This document shows positions 45,549-56,365 of a DNA stretch of 64,000 nt, piece by piece (within the stretch, counting starts at the first letter, position 1; every line of letters begins with the position of its first letter). The notes under the pieces are model-generated. The model had not been told where the DNA came from and searched no databases. It saw only the letters and a program-made list of their open reading frames with translations. The stretch is from Dasania sp. GY-MA-18 (GTDB lineage Bacteria; Pseudomonadota; Gammaproteobacteria; Pseudomonadales; Dasaniaceae): NCBI RefSeq assembly GCF_024734385.1, contig NZ_JANHAP010000010.1:62001-126000 (forward strand). Reading direction: 5' to 3'. The position numbers were made by a program, and so were the translations under genes.

Positions 45549-46157
45549 ATGGCGGCAGCACAACCCTTTACTATAGGTTTAACTGGCGGCATAGGCAGCG
45601 GCAAAACCGCAGCTAGCGATTATTTTAAGCAGCTGGGCATAACCGTGGTTGATGCCGATGTAGTCGCGCGTTTAGTTGTTGCCAAAGACAGCCCAGCCCT
45701 AGCCAGCATCGCCCAACACTTTGGTGATAGCGTACTGCACAGCAATGGTGAGCTGCATCGCGCTCAGTTGCGAGATATTATTTTTCAAGATCCTGCGCAA
45801 AAGCAATGGTTAGAGCAGCTGCTGCACCCGCTGATACGACAAACTATTGAGCAGCAACTGACCGAGGCCACTGGCCCCTATGCCATCTTTGTTTCACCCT
45901 TATTACTAGAAACCAATCAGCACCAGCTATGCGACCGCATACTGGTAATAGACGTGCCCGAAGCCACGCAATTGCAGCGCGCCTGTGGCCGCGACCACAA
46001 CAACCCTGCCCAGATTCAACGTATCATTGACAGCCAAATCTCTAGGCAACAGCGCCTCGCATTAGCCGACGACGTAGTGGATAACAGCCAAGATATTGCC
46101 GCACTGCAGCAAAAACTTGCTAAACTACACCGCCACTATTTAACCCTAAGCCCTTAG
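45549..46157 (+). CDS. coaE: Dephospho-CoA kinase
   Basis: 202 residues from the ATG at 45549, with AAGG before it; a TTG 7 codons upstream lies inside pilD. P-loop LTGGIGSGKTAASDYF, DADVVARLV, HPLIRQTI, FVSPLLLETNQHQLCDRILVIDVPE. Last step of CoA synthesis. Placed after pilD as in Pseudomonas. Confidence 0.95.
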   Translation: MAAAQPFTIGLTGGIGSGKTAASDYFKQLGITVVDADVVARLVVAKDSPALASIAQHFGDSVLHSNGELHRAQLRDIIFQDPAQKQWLEQLLHPLIRQTIEQQLTEATGPYAIFVSPLLLETNQHQLCDRILVIDVPEATQLQRACGRDHNNPAQIQRIIDSQISRQQRLALADDVVDNSQDIAALQQKLAKLHRHYLTLSP

Positions 46158-46191
46158 TACGCTACACACAAAACCTAGTAAAGCTATTGTT

Positions 46192-46389
46192 ATGACCGAC
46201 ACCCTCGTTATCGAATGCCCCAGCTGTAAACGCAAATTGCAATGGGATAGCAACAACCCCTACCGCCCCTTTTGCTCACAGAGCTGTAAAGACAAAGACT
46301 TTGTCGCCTGGGCCAACGAGGAAAACGTTATAGGCGGCAACTCGGTGTATGACGATTTATTATCGGGTGACTTACCGCCACAGGAATAA
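46192..46389 (+). CDS. yacG: DNA gyrase inhibitor YacG
   Basis: 65 residues. A four-cysteine zinc finger (CPSC in IECPSCKRKLQWD and CSQSC in PFCSQSCKDKD) with an acidic tail. YacG binds GyrB and inhibits gyrase in vitro. 34 bases after coaE, convergent with mutT. Confidence 0.93.
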   Translation: MTDTLVIECPSCKRKLQWDSNNPYRPFCSQSCKDKDFVAWANEENVIGGNSVYDDLLSGDLPPQE

Positions 46390-46393
46390 AATT

Positions 46394-46798
46394 TTAAGCA
46401 GGCAGTAGTGACTGCATCACCGCAGCAATAATAGGCTGATTCGCCTTGGGGAAGTCATAACGGCTTAACTCAGCAGCAGCCAGCCACTGCAAGGGCTGGC
46501 CTTCGCGGCCTTGGGGCTCACCGCTAAACTCATGCACCCACCACACATCTAAATGCACGGCTTTGTCGCCGTAATCGTGATGGATCTCAGTCAAGGCGGC
46601 AAAACGCTGCGCCACTATGCCTAACTCTTCTTGCAGCTCTCTAATCAGCGCCTGCTGTACAGTTTCACCCTGCTCTACTTTGCCACCGGGAAACTCCCAC
46701 AAACCGCCCTGATGGCTGTCGTCGGGGCGCAGAGCAATCAGAATCTGCTGCTGGGCGTTAACAATAACGCCCACGGCAACATGTACGACTTTGCTCAC
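46394..46798 (-). CDS. mutT: 8-oxo-dGTP diphosphatase MutT
   Basis: 134 residues. The Nudix box is GGKVEQGETVQQALIRELQEELGI, preceded by GLWEFPGG. VGVIVNAQQQILIALRP is the start of the fold. It hydrolyses oxidised dGTP to prevent mutations. It follows argJ by 9 bases on the same strand. Confidence 0.92.
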   Translation of the reverse strand: MSKVVHVAVGVIVNAQQQILIALRPDDSHQGGLWEFPGGKVEQGETVQQALIRELQEELGIVAQRFAALTEIHHDYGDKAVHLDVWWVHEFSGEPQGREGQPLQWLAAAELSRYDFPKANQPIIAAVMQSLLPA

Positions 46799-46807
46799 AC
46801 CACCACC

Positions 46808-48028
46808 TTAGCTGCGATAATCGGCGTTAATACGCACATAGTCGTAGGATAGGTCCGTAGTCCACACCGTGCTTTGCTGCTCGCCCCTAGCCAAGTCTAT
46901 GGTGATGGTTATCTCTTCTTGATCCATTACCGCCTGGCCCTGCTCCTCGGTATAGCTGGCCGCGCGACAACCACGCTCGGCAATAAGTACCTCGTTGAGG
47001 CTAACACTGACCAAGCTCACATCTAACTCAGGTACACCGGCGCGCCCTATCGCCGCCAATAAACGCCCCCAGTTAGGGTCACTGGCAAACAAGGCTGTTT
47101 TCACCAAGGGTGATTCGGCAACGGTAAAGGCTACATCTAAAGTTTCCTGCTCGGTTTTGCCGCCCAGCACTTTTACTGTCACAAATTTACTGGCACCTTC
47201 ACCATCGCGCACTAGGCCTTGCGCCAGCTCTATAAAGACACTGCAAATCGCATCGTATAAGGGCTGATACAACGCATCCGTTTTGCTCGTAACTTTAGCT
47301 AACGCCGTCTTGCCAGTGGCCACCAAAATGCAGGCGTCATTCGTAGAGGTATCACCATCTATCGTAATACGGTTAAAGGATTGATTACTGGCCTCTAACA
47401 CCATGTCATTTAGCAAGGCCTGATCAACCGCCGCATCAGTGGCGATATAACCCAGCATGGTGGCCATGTTAGGCTTGATCATGCCCGCACCTTTGGCTAT
47501 ACCGGTAACCGTCACAGTTTGGCCATCAAAGTCAAATTGCCTAGAGGCCGCCTTAGGGCGGGTATCGGTGGTCATAATACCTTCGGCAGCTAGCACCCAG
47601 TTATCGGGCTTTAAGTCGGCGATAGCCTGGGGGATGGCCGCAGCGATTTTATCTACCGCTAATAGCTCACCGATAACGCCGGTAGAAAAGGGCAACACCT
47701 GCTCAGCACTTACCTCAGCTTGTTCAGCCAATAATGCACAGCACTGCTCGCTATCGAGTAGCCCTTGCTCACCAGTACCCGCATTGGCATTGCCGGTATT
47801 AACCAGCAAATAGCGCGGTGTTTGCGCGGCTATGTGACGCTTGGCCACCTGCACGGGCGCGGCACAAAAAGCGTTCTTGGTAAAAACCCCCGCTACTGCT
47901 GCCCCTGCACAGATTTCCATCACGACAAGATCGCGTCGCCCCGGTGTTTTTATGCCAGCACTGCCTATACCTAAACGAAAACCCTCAACATTGTGCAACT
48001 CAGGTAAATTTCCAGACCCTACTGCCAT
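46808..48028 (-). CDS. argJ: Glutamate N-acetyltransferase / amino-acid acetyltransferase ArgJ
   Basis: 406 residues from the ATG at 48028 with GGAG 8 bases before it; an ATG ten codons earlier is possible but has no site. It makes N-acetylglutamate and recovers ornithine in arginine synthesis by transacetylation. It self-cleaves at Ala-Thr in IKPNMAT190ML, freeing the nucleophilic threonine. Also seen: NTGNANAGTGEQG, DTSTNDACILVATG, and SDPNWGRLLAAIGRAG. Confidence 0.96.
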   Translation of the reverse strand: MAVGSGNLPELHNVEGFRLGIGSAGIKTPGRRDLVVMEICAGAAVAGVFTKNAFCAAPVQVAKRHIAAQTPRYLLVNTGNANAGTGEQGLLDSEQCCALLAEQAEVSAEQVLPFSTGVIGELLAVDKIAAAIPQAIADLKPDNWVLAAEGIMTTDTRPKAASRQFDFDGQTVTVTGIAKGAGMIKPNMATMLGYIATDAAVDQALLNDMVLEASNQSFNRITIDGDTSTNDACILVATGKTALAKVTSKTDALYQPLYDAICSVFIELAQGLVRDGEGASKFVTVKVLGGKTEQETLDVAFTVAESPLVKTALFASDPNWGRLLAAIGRAGVPELDVSLVSVSLNEVLIAERGCRAASYTEEQGQAVMDQEEITITIDLARGEQQSTVWTTDLSYDYVRINADYRS

Positions 48029-48061
48029 TTTAATACTCCGCTTATTCTGACTACGCACTCA

Positions 48062-50791
48062 CTAGGCGTTAGCTAACTTACCATGACACTGCTTAAACTT
48101 TTTACCTGAACCACAGGGGCAGGGCTCATTACGGCCCACCTTGCGGCCTTCGCGCACAAAGGGCTCGTGTTCATCGGCCTGCTCGCCTTCATCACCAGCT
48201 AAACCGGAATCAGCGCTGGGGTGTTTAAACTCCATTTGCTGCATAGCTTCGATTTTGCGACGCTGCTCTTCCAAGGCCTTAACTTCATCTTCACGCTGTA
48301 TGCGCACGTGGGATAAAAACTTCACCACTTCAAACTTTAGGTTAACCAACATCTCTTGGAATAACTCAAAAGCCTCGCGCTTATATTCTTGCTTGGGATT
48401 TTTTTGGGCATAGGCGCGTAAATGTATGCCTTGGCGCAGGTGATCCATAGTGGCCAAATGCTCTTTCCATAAACCGTCCAGCACCTGCAGCATAATGTGC
48501 TTTTCAACCTGGCGCATTTCATCGCCTATTTCAGCGACTTTCTGCTCGTAACTCTCCTTGACTGCAGCCAGTATTTTTTCGCGCAGCGTATCTTCATGCA
48601 ACTGATCATCATTATCCAGCCACTCTTGCACTGGGCAAACTGTCGCAAACTCAGCCTCTAAACGGCTCTCTAAGCCGGGTATGTCCCACTGCTCTTCTAT
48701 ACTTTGCGGTGGCACATACTCACTCACCAAATCATTGACCACATCTTCACGTATGGCGGCAATGGTGTCGTGTATATCCTCGGCCTCTAATAGCTCTACC
48801 CGCTGCTGATAAACAATTTGGCGCTGGTCATTGGCCACATCATCGTATTCCAACAGCTGTTTACGTATATCAAAGTTGCGGCCTTCCACTTTCTTCTGCG
48901 CTTTTTCTATGGAGTTGGTGACCATGCTGTGCTCTATGGCTTCACCCTTTTCCATGCCCAGCTTTTGCATAAACATCTTCACGCGCTCAGAGGCAAAAAT
49001 GCGCATTAAACTGTCATCCATAGACAAGTAAAAACGCGACATACCCGGGTCGCCCTGCCTACCGGCGCGGCCGCGCAGCTGGTTATCTATGCGGCGCGAC
49101 TCATGACGCTCGGTGCCTATAATATGCAGGCCGCCAGCCTCTATAACTTTTTTATGGCGATCGGCCCAAGCATCGCGCAGTTTTTGTATTTGCTCCTCAC
49201 TGGGGTTTTCCAGCTCGGCTATCTCTACCTCTACATTGCCACCCAACACTATATCGGTACCACGGCCCGCCATATTGGTAGCAATAGTCACCACGCCGGG
49301 GCGGCCTGCTTGCGCAATAATGCTGGCTTCTTGCTCGTGGTATTTGGCATTTAGTACTTTGTGTTCAATTTTTGATTTTTTAAATAATGTCGATAATGCC
49401 TCAGAGGTTTCTACCGAAGCCGTACCCACTAAGATAGGTGCCCCCTGTTTAACCAGCTCTTTCACATCGTCGACTATGGCTTGGTATTTTTCTTCCAGCG
49501 ACAAATACACCAAGTCGTTTAAGTCTTTACGGGCTATGGGCACGTTAGTGGGGATAACCACCACATCCAAGCCATAAATTTGATGGAATTCAAAAGCTTC
49601 GGTGTCGGCAGTACCTGTCATGCCCGATAATTTATCGTACAGGCGGAAAAAGTTTTGGAAAGTAGTCGATGCCAAGGTTTGGCTTTCAGCCTGTACCTCT
49701 ACACCTTCTTTAGCCTCTATAGCTTGGTGCAAGCCTTCCGATAAACGACGCCCTGGCATCGTGCGGCCGGTGTGCTCATCAATTAACACTACCTGACGGT
49801 TTTGAATAATATATTCCACATCGCGCTGGAATAATTTATGTGCGCGCAAGCCCGAATAGATATGCTGTAATAAGGCGAGATTACTGGCCGAGTACAGGCT
49901 ATCACCCTCTTCTAATAGCCCATCTTTAATCAGTAATTCCTCAACAAATAAATGACCCGCTTCGGTCATTTCTACCTGCCTAGCTTTCTCGTCGATTTTG
50001 TAGTGGCCGGTCTCTTCCTGCTCTTCATCGCCTTCTACATCAACCTGCTCTACCAGCTTAGGGATAAAGGCATTGATGCGTTTATATAAGGCTGAATTAT
50101 CTTCAGCGGGGCCTGAAATGATTAAAGGTGTACGCGCTTCATCTATCAGTATGGAGTCCACCTCATCGACGATGGCAAAGTTTAAGCCGCGCTGAAATCT
50201 ATCTTCTTTAGAGAAGGCCATATTATCGCGCAGGTAATCAAAGCCATACTCGTTGTTGGTGCCGTAAGTAATATCGGCCGCATAGGCAGCGCGTTTGGCC
50301 TCACTATCTTGGCCAGACACGACTACCCCCACACTTAAACCTAAAAAGTTATACAGCGGACGCATCCACTCGGCATCACGCTGGGCCAAATAATCATTGA
50401 CGGTTACCACATGCACACCCTTGCCACCGATGGCATTAAGATATACCGGCAGGGTTGCCATTAGGGTTTTGCCCTCACCGGTGCGCATTTCGGAAATACG
50501 GCCTTGGTGCAGGGTAATACCACCTATCATTTGCACATCAAAGTGGCGCATACCCATAACTCGGCGGCCCGCCTCTCTTACTACCGCAAAGGCTTCTGGT
50601 AGCAATTCGTCTAAGCTGGCGCCATCGGCTAAGCGCTTTCTAAATTCATCCGTTTTGGCTTGTAGCTGGCTGTCGTCTAAGCCCTTGAGGCTTTCTTCTT
50701 GCTCATTAATTAGGGTAACGGTTTTACCCATGCGTTTTAATTCGCGATCGTTTTTACTGCCAAAGACTTTTTTAAGAACATTTGTAATCAT
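48062..50791 (-). CDS. secA: Preprotein translocase ATPase SecA
   Basis: 909 residues from the ATG at 50791 ([21 protein letters not shown]); a GTG three codons upstream is the alternative. Motor of the Sec pathway. Walker A in [73 protein letters not shown], and the C-terminal zinc motif [14 protein letters not shown]. Standing order SecA-ArgJ-MutT is as in Pseudomonas. Confidence 0.98.
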   Translation of the reverse strand: MITNVLKKVFGSKNDRELKRMGKTVTLINEQEESLKGLDDSQLQAKTDEFRKRLADGASLDELLPEAFAVVREAGRRVMGMRHFDVQMIGGITLHQGRISEMRTGEGKTLMATLPVYLNAIGGKGVHVVTVNDYLAQRDAEWMRPLYNFLGLSVGVVVSGQDSEAKRAAYAADITYGTNNEYGFDYLRDNMAFSKEDRFQRGLNFAIVDEVDSILIDEARTPLIISGPAEDNSALYKRINAFIPKLVEQVDVEGDEEQEETGHYKIDEKARQVEMTEAGHLFVEELLIKDGLLEEGDSLYSASNLALLQHIYSGLRAHKLFQRDVEYIIQNRQVVLIDEHTGRTMPGRRLSEGLHQAIEAKEGVEVQAESQTLASTTFQNFFRLYDKLSGMTGTADTEAFEFHQIYGLDVVVIPTNVPIARKDLNDLVYLSLEEKYQAIVDDVKELVKQGAPILVGTASVETSEALSTLFKKSKIEHKVLNAKYHEQEASIIAQAGRPGVVTIATNMAGRGTDIVLGGNVEVEIAELENPSEEQIQKLRDAWADRHKKVIEAGGLHIIGTERHESRRIDNQLRGRAGRQGDPGMSRFYLSMDDSLMRIFASERVKMFMQKLGMEKGEAIEHSMVTNSIEKAQKKVEGRNFDIRKQLLEYDDVANDQRQIVYQQRVELLEAEDIHDTIAAIREDVVNDLVSEYVPPQSIEEQWDIPGLESRLEAEFATVCPVQEWLDNDDQLHEDTLREKILAAVKESYEQKVAEIGDEMRQVEKHIMLQVLDGLWKEHLATMDHLRQGIHLRAYAQKNPKQEYKREAFELFQEMLVNLKFEVVKFLSHVRIQREDEVKALEEQRRKIEAMQQMEFKHPSADSGLAGDEGEQADEHEPFVREGRKVGRNEPCPCGSGKKFKQCHGKLANA

Positions 50792-50911
50792 AGGGGTCAC
50801 TAATAAATAAAAGGCTAACTATCTATCTGCGCAGCTGCATTAGCACAGCGCTGCCGCTACAGACACATACATCAATACACGGAGGCTAGGTTCTAGCGAG
50901 GGAAGGTAAAA

Positions 50912-51838
50912 TTATCGGTTGGTGCGATGTATATAAGCGGCAGGATCGACAGGGCGACCGTGCTTGTACACCTCAAAGTGTACGTGGGGGCCAGTAGAGC
51001 GGCCAGTGTTACCCATTAAGGCAATTTCCTGACCCTTCTTAACAATATCGCCCACCTTAACTAGGTGCTCTTTATTGTGGCCATAGCGGGTGACATAGCC
51101 ACCGCCGTGGTTAACTTCTATCATTTGGCCGTAGCCATAGCGCTTATCAGCCCAGGTGACTACACCGGCAGCCACAGAGATAACCGCTGAGCCCTCTTTA
51201 CCGGCAAAATCCACCCCTTCATGCATGGCGGCGCGGCCAGTAAAGGGGTCGGTTCTATGGCCAAAGCGGGATGACATCCAACCTTTTTTGATAGGACGGC
51301 CAGCGAGGAATATATCGTCTTGAATTTTGCGGTTAGCTAATAGGGTTTCTAGGATTTCTAACTGCTGGGCGCGGTCGTCGACCTTGGCCAACAGTTCATC
51401 CATATTATTAACAAAGTCGGTTTGGGTATAGCTTTGCCCTAAATCATCTGTTTCTGGGCCACCCATGGCAGGCGCTTGGCTAAAATCGAATTCGCCCTTG
51501 TCTAACTTGGCGATAGTGGTAACGCGCTCGCCCAGTGCATCTAGGCGTACTAAGCGCGACTGCAACTCAGCCATGCGTAACGTTAAGGCTTGTAGCTGCT
51601 GCTCGGCTTGCCGTTTGGCATCGCTAAGCTCTTGCTGTTGCTGCTCACTGCGGTCTTTTAATAGCTGCAGGGCACTGTAATCTAAAACTTCATCATCATG
51701 GCCTGCTTGGTAACCCAGATAAACACCTGCCCCTAAAGGCGCGCCCAATAAACATAGCGATAGCAAAGTGCGCGTCCACAGCCCCAAGGACAGAGTTTTA
51801 GACTCAGCATGTTTATCGTTAACGATGATTACTTTCAT
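50912..51838 (-). CDS. M23 family (LytM-type) peptidase
   Basis: 308 residues. One N-terminal membrane helix (LLSLCLLGAPLGAGVYLGYQ), a coiled coil over about 55-95 (DRSEQQQQELSDAKRQAEQQ), and a C-terminal LytM domain with MHEGVDFAG, WADKRYGYGQMIEVNHGGGYVTRYGHN and TGPHVHFEVYKHGRPVDP, all zinc or catalytic residues present. It probably cuts peptidoglycan crosslinks in the periplasm or activates an amidase. Located between lpxC and secA, where Pseudomonas also has one. Confidence 0.92.
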   Translation of the reverse strand: MKVIIVNDKHAESKTLSLGLWTRTLLSLCLLGAPLGAGVYLGYQAGHDDEVLDYSALQLLKDRSEQQQQELSDAKRQAEQQLQALTLRMAELQSRLVRLDALGERVTTIAKLDKGEFDFSQAPAMGGPETDDLGQSYTQTDFVNNMDELLAKVDDRAQQLEILETLLANRKIQDDIFLAGRPIKKGWMSSRFGHRTDPFTGRAAMHEGVDFAGKEGSAVISVAAGVVTWADKRYGYGQMIEVNHGGGYVTRYGHNKEHLVKVGDIVKKGQEIALMGNTGRSTGPHVHFEVYKHGRPVDPAAYIHRTNR

Positions 51839-51975
51839 ATTTCTGCTGTTTATTTGCTTCTTTATTGACCAGCCACGGGGGCAAGCTGAGTACTAGCCAC
51901 CCAGAATTGCGTGCAAATATGGCATATAAGCGCCGCAATTACCAATTTAAAACCCAAAAAAGCGACGGCTAAAGT

Positions 51976-52010
51976 GGCTTTTGCCTAGCGCATCACGCTA
52001 GAAAAAAGCC
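51976..52010. terminator. Long imperfect hairpin between lpxC and the M23 peptidase gene
   Basis: GGCTTTTGCCTAGCG and CGCTAGAAAAAAGCC form 15-base arms with two mismatched pairs and a 5-base loop. It lies 24 bases after the lpxC stop. No immediate T-run follows on the minus strand, so it is a terminator or processing site only tentatively. Confidence 0.5.
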
Positions 52011-52033
52011 CAAAAACATAGCTTAGAGGGAGT

Positions 52034-52945
52034 TTATACTGCTGAAACAGGAGCCATATATGAGATAGGCGCGGTGTCTTTATCGTCAAAGGTCACCACT
52101 TCCCAGGCCTCAGGCTTGGCGATAAGCGTACGCAGCAAGGCATTATTAAGGGCGTGACCAGACTTATGGGCTTTAAACTCGCCAATCAGGCTGTTACCCA
52201 ATAGGTATAAATCACCTATGGCATCTAATACTTTGTGCTTAACAAACTCATCTTCGTAACGCAGGCCATCTTCATTCAGGATGCGGTACTCATCAACCAC
52301 GATGGCATTATCAACACTGCCGCCTTGGGCTAGGCCCTTGGAGCGCAGGTATTCAATCTCATGCATAAAACCAAAGGTTCTAGCACGGCTCACTTCTTTC
52401 ACAAAGGAGGTGCTGGAGAAGTCTAAATCGGCACAAGCCTTGCGGTCGCGAAATACCGGATGGTCGAAATCGATAGTAAATGACACCTTAAAGCCATCAA
52501 AAGGGAGGAAGCTGGCTATTTTGTCGCCATCTTCTACCGAAATCGGTTGTTTAATGCGTATAAACTGCTTGGCCTTTTCCTGCTCCTGTATACCCGCTGA
52601 CTGTATCAGGAATACAAAGGGGCCCGCACTACCATCCATAATGGGCACTTCGGCCGCACTAAGCTCTATAAAGGCATTATCTATACCTAGGCCCGCCATA
52701 GCTGACAGCAAATGCTCTACCGTCGAAACCCGCACCCCATCTTGTATCAAGGTGGTTGATAAGGTGGTATCGCCTACATTCTCAGCACGCGCAGGAATTT
52801 CTACCACCGGATCCAGGTCGGTGCGGCGAAACACAATCCCCGTGTCTATAGGGGCGGGCAATAAGGTTAAATACACCTTTTCACCCGTGTGCAGGCCTAC
52901 GCCCGTGGCACGGATTGCATTTCTTAAGGTACGCTGTTTAATCAT
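52034..52945 (-). CDS. lpxC: UDP-3-O-acyl-N-acetylglucosamine deacetylase LpxC
   Basis: 303 residues, normal. Zinc enzyme for the first committed step of lipid A synthesis. Seen: [24 protein letters not shown], the zinc motif [59 protein letters not shown] and [14 protein letters not shown], with a final HKSGHALNN. It is stabilised or degraded by FtsH in other bacteria. Follows ftsZ by 125 bases on the same strand. Confidence 0.98.
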   Translation of the reverse strand: MIKQRTLRNAIRATGVGLHTGEKVYLTLLPAPIDTGIVFRRTDLDPVVEIPARAENVGDTTLSTTLIQDGVRVSTVEHLLSAMAGLGIDNAFIELSAAEVPIMDGSAGPFVFLIQSAGIQEQEKAKQFIRIKQPISVEDGDKIASFLPFDGFKVSFTIDFDHPVFRDRKACADLDFSSTSFVKEVSRARTFGFMHEIEYLRSKGLAQGGSVDNAIVVDEYRILNEDGLRYEDEFVKHKVLDAIGDLYLLGNSLIGEFKAHKSGHALNNALLRTLIAKPEAWEVVTFDDKDTAPISYMAPVSAV

Positions 52946-53070
52946 AGCTATTTTTGCTCAGCTGTTCGTCTATGGCTTACGCCACATGCGAGGCCCAGAT
53001 TTTTGAGGCGCGAATACTACCAGAGTTCAATAGTATCGCCAAACCTCAATCATAATGCCGATACTAACAC

Positions 53071-54231
53071 TTAATCGGCTTGGCGGCGCAGAAACGCTGG
53101 AATATCGAGATATTCCATGTCTCTATCTTCGCTGGGTGCCGCACTAGGCTCACGCTTAAGTGCATTGGCTCCGCTGGTACGCATAACCGTTGGCCTATCT
53201 AACTGGCTATAGTCGGGGTTAACCACCTCTAGCGGCTTACTCTCAGCAGGCTTATCAGCCGCTACCGCCACTTGAGCACCGCCCAAACCTGTAGCAACCA
53301 CGGTTACCCGTAGCTCGTCGCCCAAGCTTGGGTCCATCGCAGTACCGGTAACTATAGTCGCATTATCAGAGGCTAGCTCTTCGATAATGTCACCTACCTC
53401 AGCAAATTCGCCCAAGGACATATCGGGGCCAGCGGTAATATTAACCAAGATACCGCGCGCACCTTCCAGATTAATATCATCCAACAAGGGGCTGCGTATG
53501 GCCATTTCGGCGGCTTCGCGAGCACGGTTTTCACCGCGAGCGGAGCCAGCACCCATCATCGCCATGCCCATTTCTGACATTACCGTGCGCACGTCAGCAA
53601 AGTCGACGTTGATTTGACCGGGGTTAATAATCAAATCGGCAATACCTTGCACCGCACCCAATAAAACATTATTAACGGTTTTAAAGGCTTCAATTAACGG
53701 CGTATTTTTACCCAACACTTCTAACAGCTTTTCGTTGGGGATAGTAATTAACGAATCCACATGCTGCTGTAATTCCAGCATACCTTCGTCGGCAATTTTC
53801 ATACGCTTTTTGCCTTCAAAGCGGAAAGGTCTAGTTACTACCGCTACCGTCAAAATACCCATTTCTTTAGCAACTTCGGCCACTACTGGCGCAGCACCTG
53901 TACCGGTACCACCGCCCATGCCGGCAGTAATAAATACCATATCGGCACCGTGTATGGCTTCAGCTATGCGCTCTCTATCTTCTAAGGCCGCATGCCTGCC
54001 CACTTCTGGATTGGCACCTGCACCCAAGCCTTTAGTGATGTTGCCACCCAACTGTAATACGGTTGAAGAAGCTAAATCCGTCAAAGCCTGAGCATCGGTA
54101 TTGGCGCAAATAAAATCTACGCCATCGACACCAGAATCGATCATGTGACGCACAGCATTACCGCCGCCACCGCCTACACCAACTACTTTAATGACTGCGC
54201 TTTGGGGCACATTATCAACGAGTTCAAACAT
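53071..54231 (-). CDS. ftsZ: Cell division protein FtsZ
   Basis: 386 residues from the ATG at 54231 (MFELVDN), with AGAAGGAAA upstream; the reading frame is open 38 codons further. Tubulin-like GTPase of the division ring. GVGGGGGNAVRHM, FITAGMGGGTGTGAAPVVAEVAKE (tubulin signature), NVDFADVRTVM, and the C-terminal tail MEYLDIPAFLRRQAD that binds FtsA and ZipA. Starts 77 bases after ftsA. Confidence 0.98.
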   Translation of the reverse strand: MFELVDNVPQSAVIKVVGVGGGGGNAVRHMIDSGVDGVDFICANTDAQALTDLASSTVLQLGGNITKGLGAGANPEVGRHAALEDRERIAEAIHGADMVFITAGMGGGTGTGAAPVVAEVAKEMGILTVAVVTRPFRFEGKKRMKIADEGMLELQQHVDSLITIPNEKLLEVLGKNTPLIEAFKTVNNVLLGAVQGIADLIINPGQINVDFADVRTVMSEMGMAMMGAGSARGENRAREAAEMAIRSPLLDDINLEGARGILVNITAGPDMSLGEFAEVGDIIEELASDNATIVTGTAMDPSLGDELRVTVVATGLGGAQVAVAADKPAESKPLEVVNPDYSQLDRPTVMRTSGANALKREPSAAPSEDRDMEYLDIPAFLRRQAD

Positions 54232-54307
54232 TTTCCTTCTCCCTTTTTTGTTTTTACTGATTCCAACCCACGTTGGTATGAGTAACTGCTTTAAACTAAT
54301 TAAAAAA

Positions 54308-55549
54308 TTAAAAATTGTTTTTAAACCATTCTTTAATACGGCCAACTTTACCCGTATTGTTTACTGTATTGGCCGAGCGACCTTTAATGGCACCTGGCTC
54401 TTGTTGTTTTAAACCGTACTGCAACAAACCCACGCCAGTAGAGTAAATAGGGTTGCGCACAATATCGGTAAGACCGCTAATATGTTGCGGCACACCTATA
54501 CGCACCGGCGTATTAAAAATCTCTTCAGCCAGTTCAACCACGCCTTCCATTTTGGAAGTACCACCGGTTAATACTATGCCGGCAGCAATTAAGTCTTCAT
54601 ACCCGCTGCGGCGCAACTCTGCCTGCACTAAGGTAAATAATTCGTCATAACGCGGCTCTACCACTTCGGCCAACGCTTGGCGTGATAATTCACGGGGCGG
54701 CCTATCACCCACACTGGGCACCTTGATAGATTCATCAGCACCGGCCAATTGTGTTAACGCACAGGCGTATTTAATTTTAATATCGTCGGCGTGCTGGGTA
54801 GGTGTGCGCAGCGCCATAGCAATATCATTAGTCACCTGATCACCGGCTATAGGAATTACACCGGTGTGACGTATAGAGCCTTCCGTAAATATAGCGATAT
54901 CGGTGGTGCCGCCACCTATGTCCACTAAGCAAACACCCAAATCTTTTTCATCATCGGTTAATACCGCATAGCTGGAAGCTAGCTGCTCTAAAATAATATC
55001 TTCAACTTCCAGGCCGCAGCGGCGTATGCACTTTTCTATGTTTTGCGCGGCGTTGACTGCACAAGTTACTAAATGCACCTTGGCTTCCAGACGCACGCCC
55101 GACATACCCAAGGGCTCTTTAATACCCTCCTGGGTATCGATTACATATTCCTGCGGTAATATGTGCAGCACTTTTTGGTCGGCGGGGATAGCCACCGCCT
55201 GCGCCGCATCTATTACGCGCTCTAAGTCCAAGGGGTACACTTCACGGTCGCGTATGGCGACTATGCCGTGGGAGTTTAAGCTGCGTATATGGCTGCCAGC
55301 TATGCCCGCATAAACCGAGTGTATTTGGCAGCCCGCCATTAACTCCGCTTCTTCTATAGCGCGCTGTATAGACTGCACGGTGGATTCTATGTTCACCACC
55401 ACACCCTTTTTCAAACCTCTAGAGGGGTGCGAGCCTATGCCGACGATTTCTAATTCGCCTTCGCTAGTCACCGCGCCTACTATGGCCACCACTTTTGAGG
55501 TACCTATATCTAGGCCGACTATCATTTTGCTATTTGATGAGCTGCTCAT
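54308..55549 (-). CDS. ftsA: Cell division protein FtsA
   Basis: 413 residues. Actin-like ATPase that ties FtsZ to the membrane. MIVGLDIGTSKVVAIVG, LVDIGGGTTDIAIFTEGSI, GIVLTGGTSKMEG, and the C-terminal amphipathic helix GRIKEWFKNNF. GGGGAG precedes the start. The 16 bases across its start (55546-55561) are identical to those across the ftsW start. Confidence 0.98.
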   Translation of the reverse strand: MSSSSNSKMIVGLDIGTSKVVAIVGAVTSEGELEIVGIGSHPSRGLKKGVVVNIESTVQSIQRAIEEAELMAGCQIHSVYAGIAGSHIRSLNSHGIVAIRDREVYPLDLERVIDAAQAVAIPADQKVLHILPQEYVIDTQEGIKEPLGMSGVRLEAKVHLVTCAVNAAQNIEKCIRRCGLEVEDIILEQLASSYAVLTDDEKDLGVCLVDIGGGTTDIAIFTEGSIRHTGVIPIAGDQVTNDIAMALRTPTQHADDIKIKYACALTQLAGADESIKVPSVGDRPPRELSRQALAEVVEPRYDELFTLVQAELRRSGYEDLIAAGIVLTGGTSKMEGVVELAEEIFNTPVRIGVPQHISGLTDIVRNPIYSTGVGLLQYGLKQQEPGAIKGRSANTVNNTGKVGRIKEWFKNNF

Positions 55550-55597
55550 CAGTGCACACTCCCCTTTATCATTTTTTTAGCCATACTCATAGCTCTC

Positions 55598-56365
55598 TTA
55601 TGTTTGCTGACGCCAGCTAACCGCCAAGCCATTGCTATAGCGCATATCTATACTTTTAATGGCCGCCAAATTACCGGCTAAGGTTTTTTGGTAGACATAC
55701 ACAAAGCGCTGCATTTTTTCCATTAATTGATCGCGCCCTATACTCAAACTGACACCCTCTTTTAAAATCGCCAGCCAACTACCCCTAGCGCTTAGCTGAA
55801 AACTACTCAGCTCTAAACCTTGGCTGCGCAGCAACTCGCCAACCGCGCGATAATTTGCCATTACTGTTTTGCTGCTTTCATCGGGGCCCGCCAACAAAGG
55901 CAAGCCCGGCACTTTAACCATGGGCTTAGGTTTAAATAACTCACCGCGGTGATTTAAAAAACCTCGCTGCCCCCATTGCGCAATAGCCTGCTGCTCCACA
56001 ATGGTAATGGCCACTTCATTGGGCCATTGCCGCCGCACTCTCACCTCATACACCCAAGGTAATTGCTGCAACTGCTTGCGTATAGCGGCCATATCTATGC
56101 GCACAAAACCCTGCTGTAAAAAAGGACTAACCTCAGCAATCACCGCCTCTTTATTGACGTATCGCAACTCGCCAGCAACCGCCACTTTGTCTATGGGCTG
56201 GTTGAGAACATGCACGCCACCCTGGTATAAACCGCCCAGCGACAACAACAGTAACACCACAAAAACCAGCGGCTGCAAACGCCGCCAGGGGAAACTAGCC
56301 CTGGAAGGTTTGGGGGCACCTTTAATAACGGCGCCGCGCTGTTTTTTAGGTTTTAATATTTGCAT
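55598..56365 (-). CDS. ftsQ: Cell division protein FtsQ
   Basis: 255 residues. Short cytoplasmic arm, one membrane helix (LQPLVFVVLLLLSLGGLYQGG), a POTRA domain (IDKVAVAGELRYVNKEAVIAEVSPFLQQGFVRIDMAAIRKQLQQLP described as residues about 57-105), and a beta domain ending in IDMRYSNGLAVSWR. Bridges FtsBL and FtsK at the septum. Shares one base with the ddlB stop. Confidence 0.95.
   Translation of the reverse strand: MQILKPKKQRGAVIKGAPKPSRASFPWRRLQPLVFVVLLLLSLGGLYQGGVHVLNQPIDKVAVAGELRYVNKEAVIAEVSPFLQQGFVRIDMAAIRKQLQQLPWVYEVRVRRQWPNEVAITIVEQQAIAQWGQRGFLNHRGELFKPKPMVKVPGLPLLAGPDESSKTVMANYRAVGELLRSQGLELSSFQLSARGSWLAILKEGVSLSIGRDQLMEKMQRFVYVYQKTLAGNLAAIKSIDMRYSNGLAVSWRQQT

Noticed and set aside
52281-53006. 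A 241-codon plus-strand open frame across lpxC
   Set aside because: Antisense to lpxC, whose product is complete and clear; the translation is a low-complexity Ser/Lys/Arg-rich shadow with no ribosome site.
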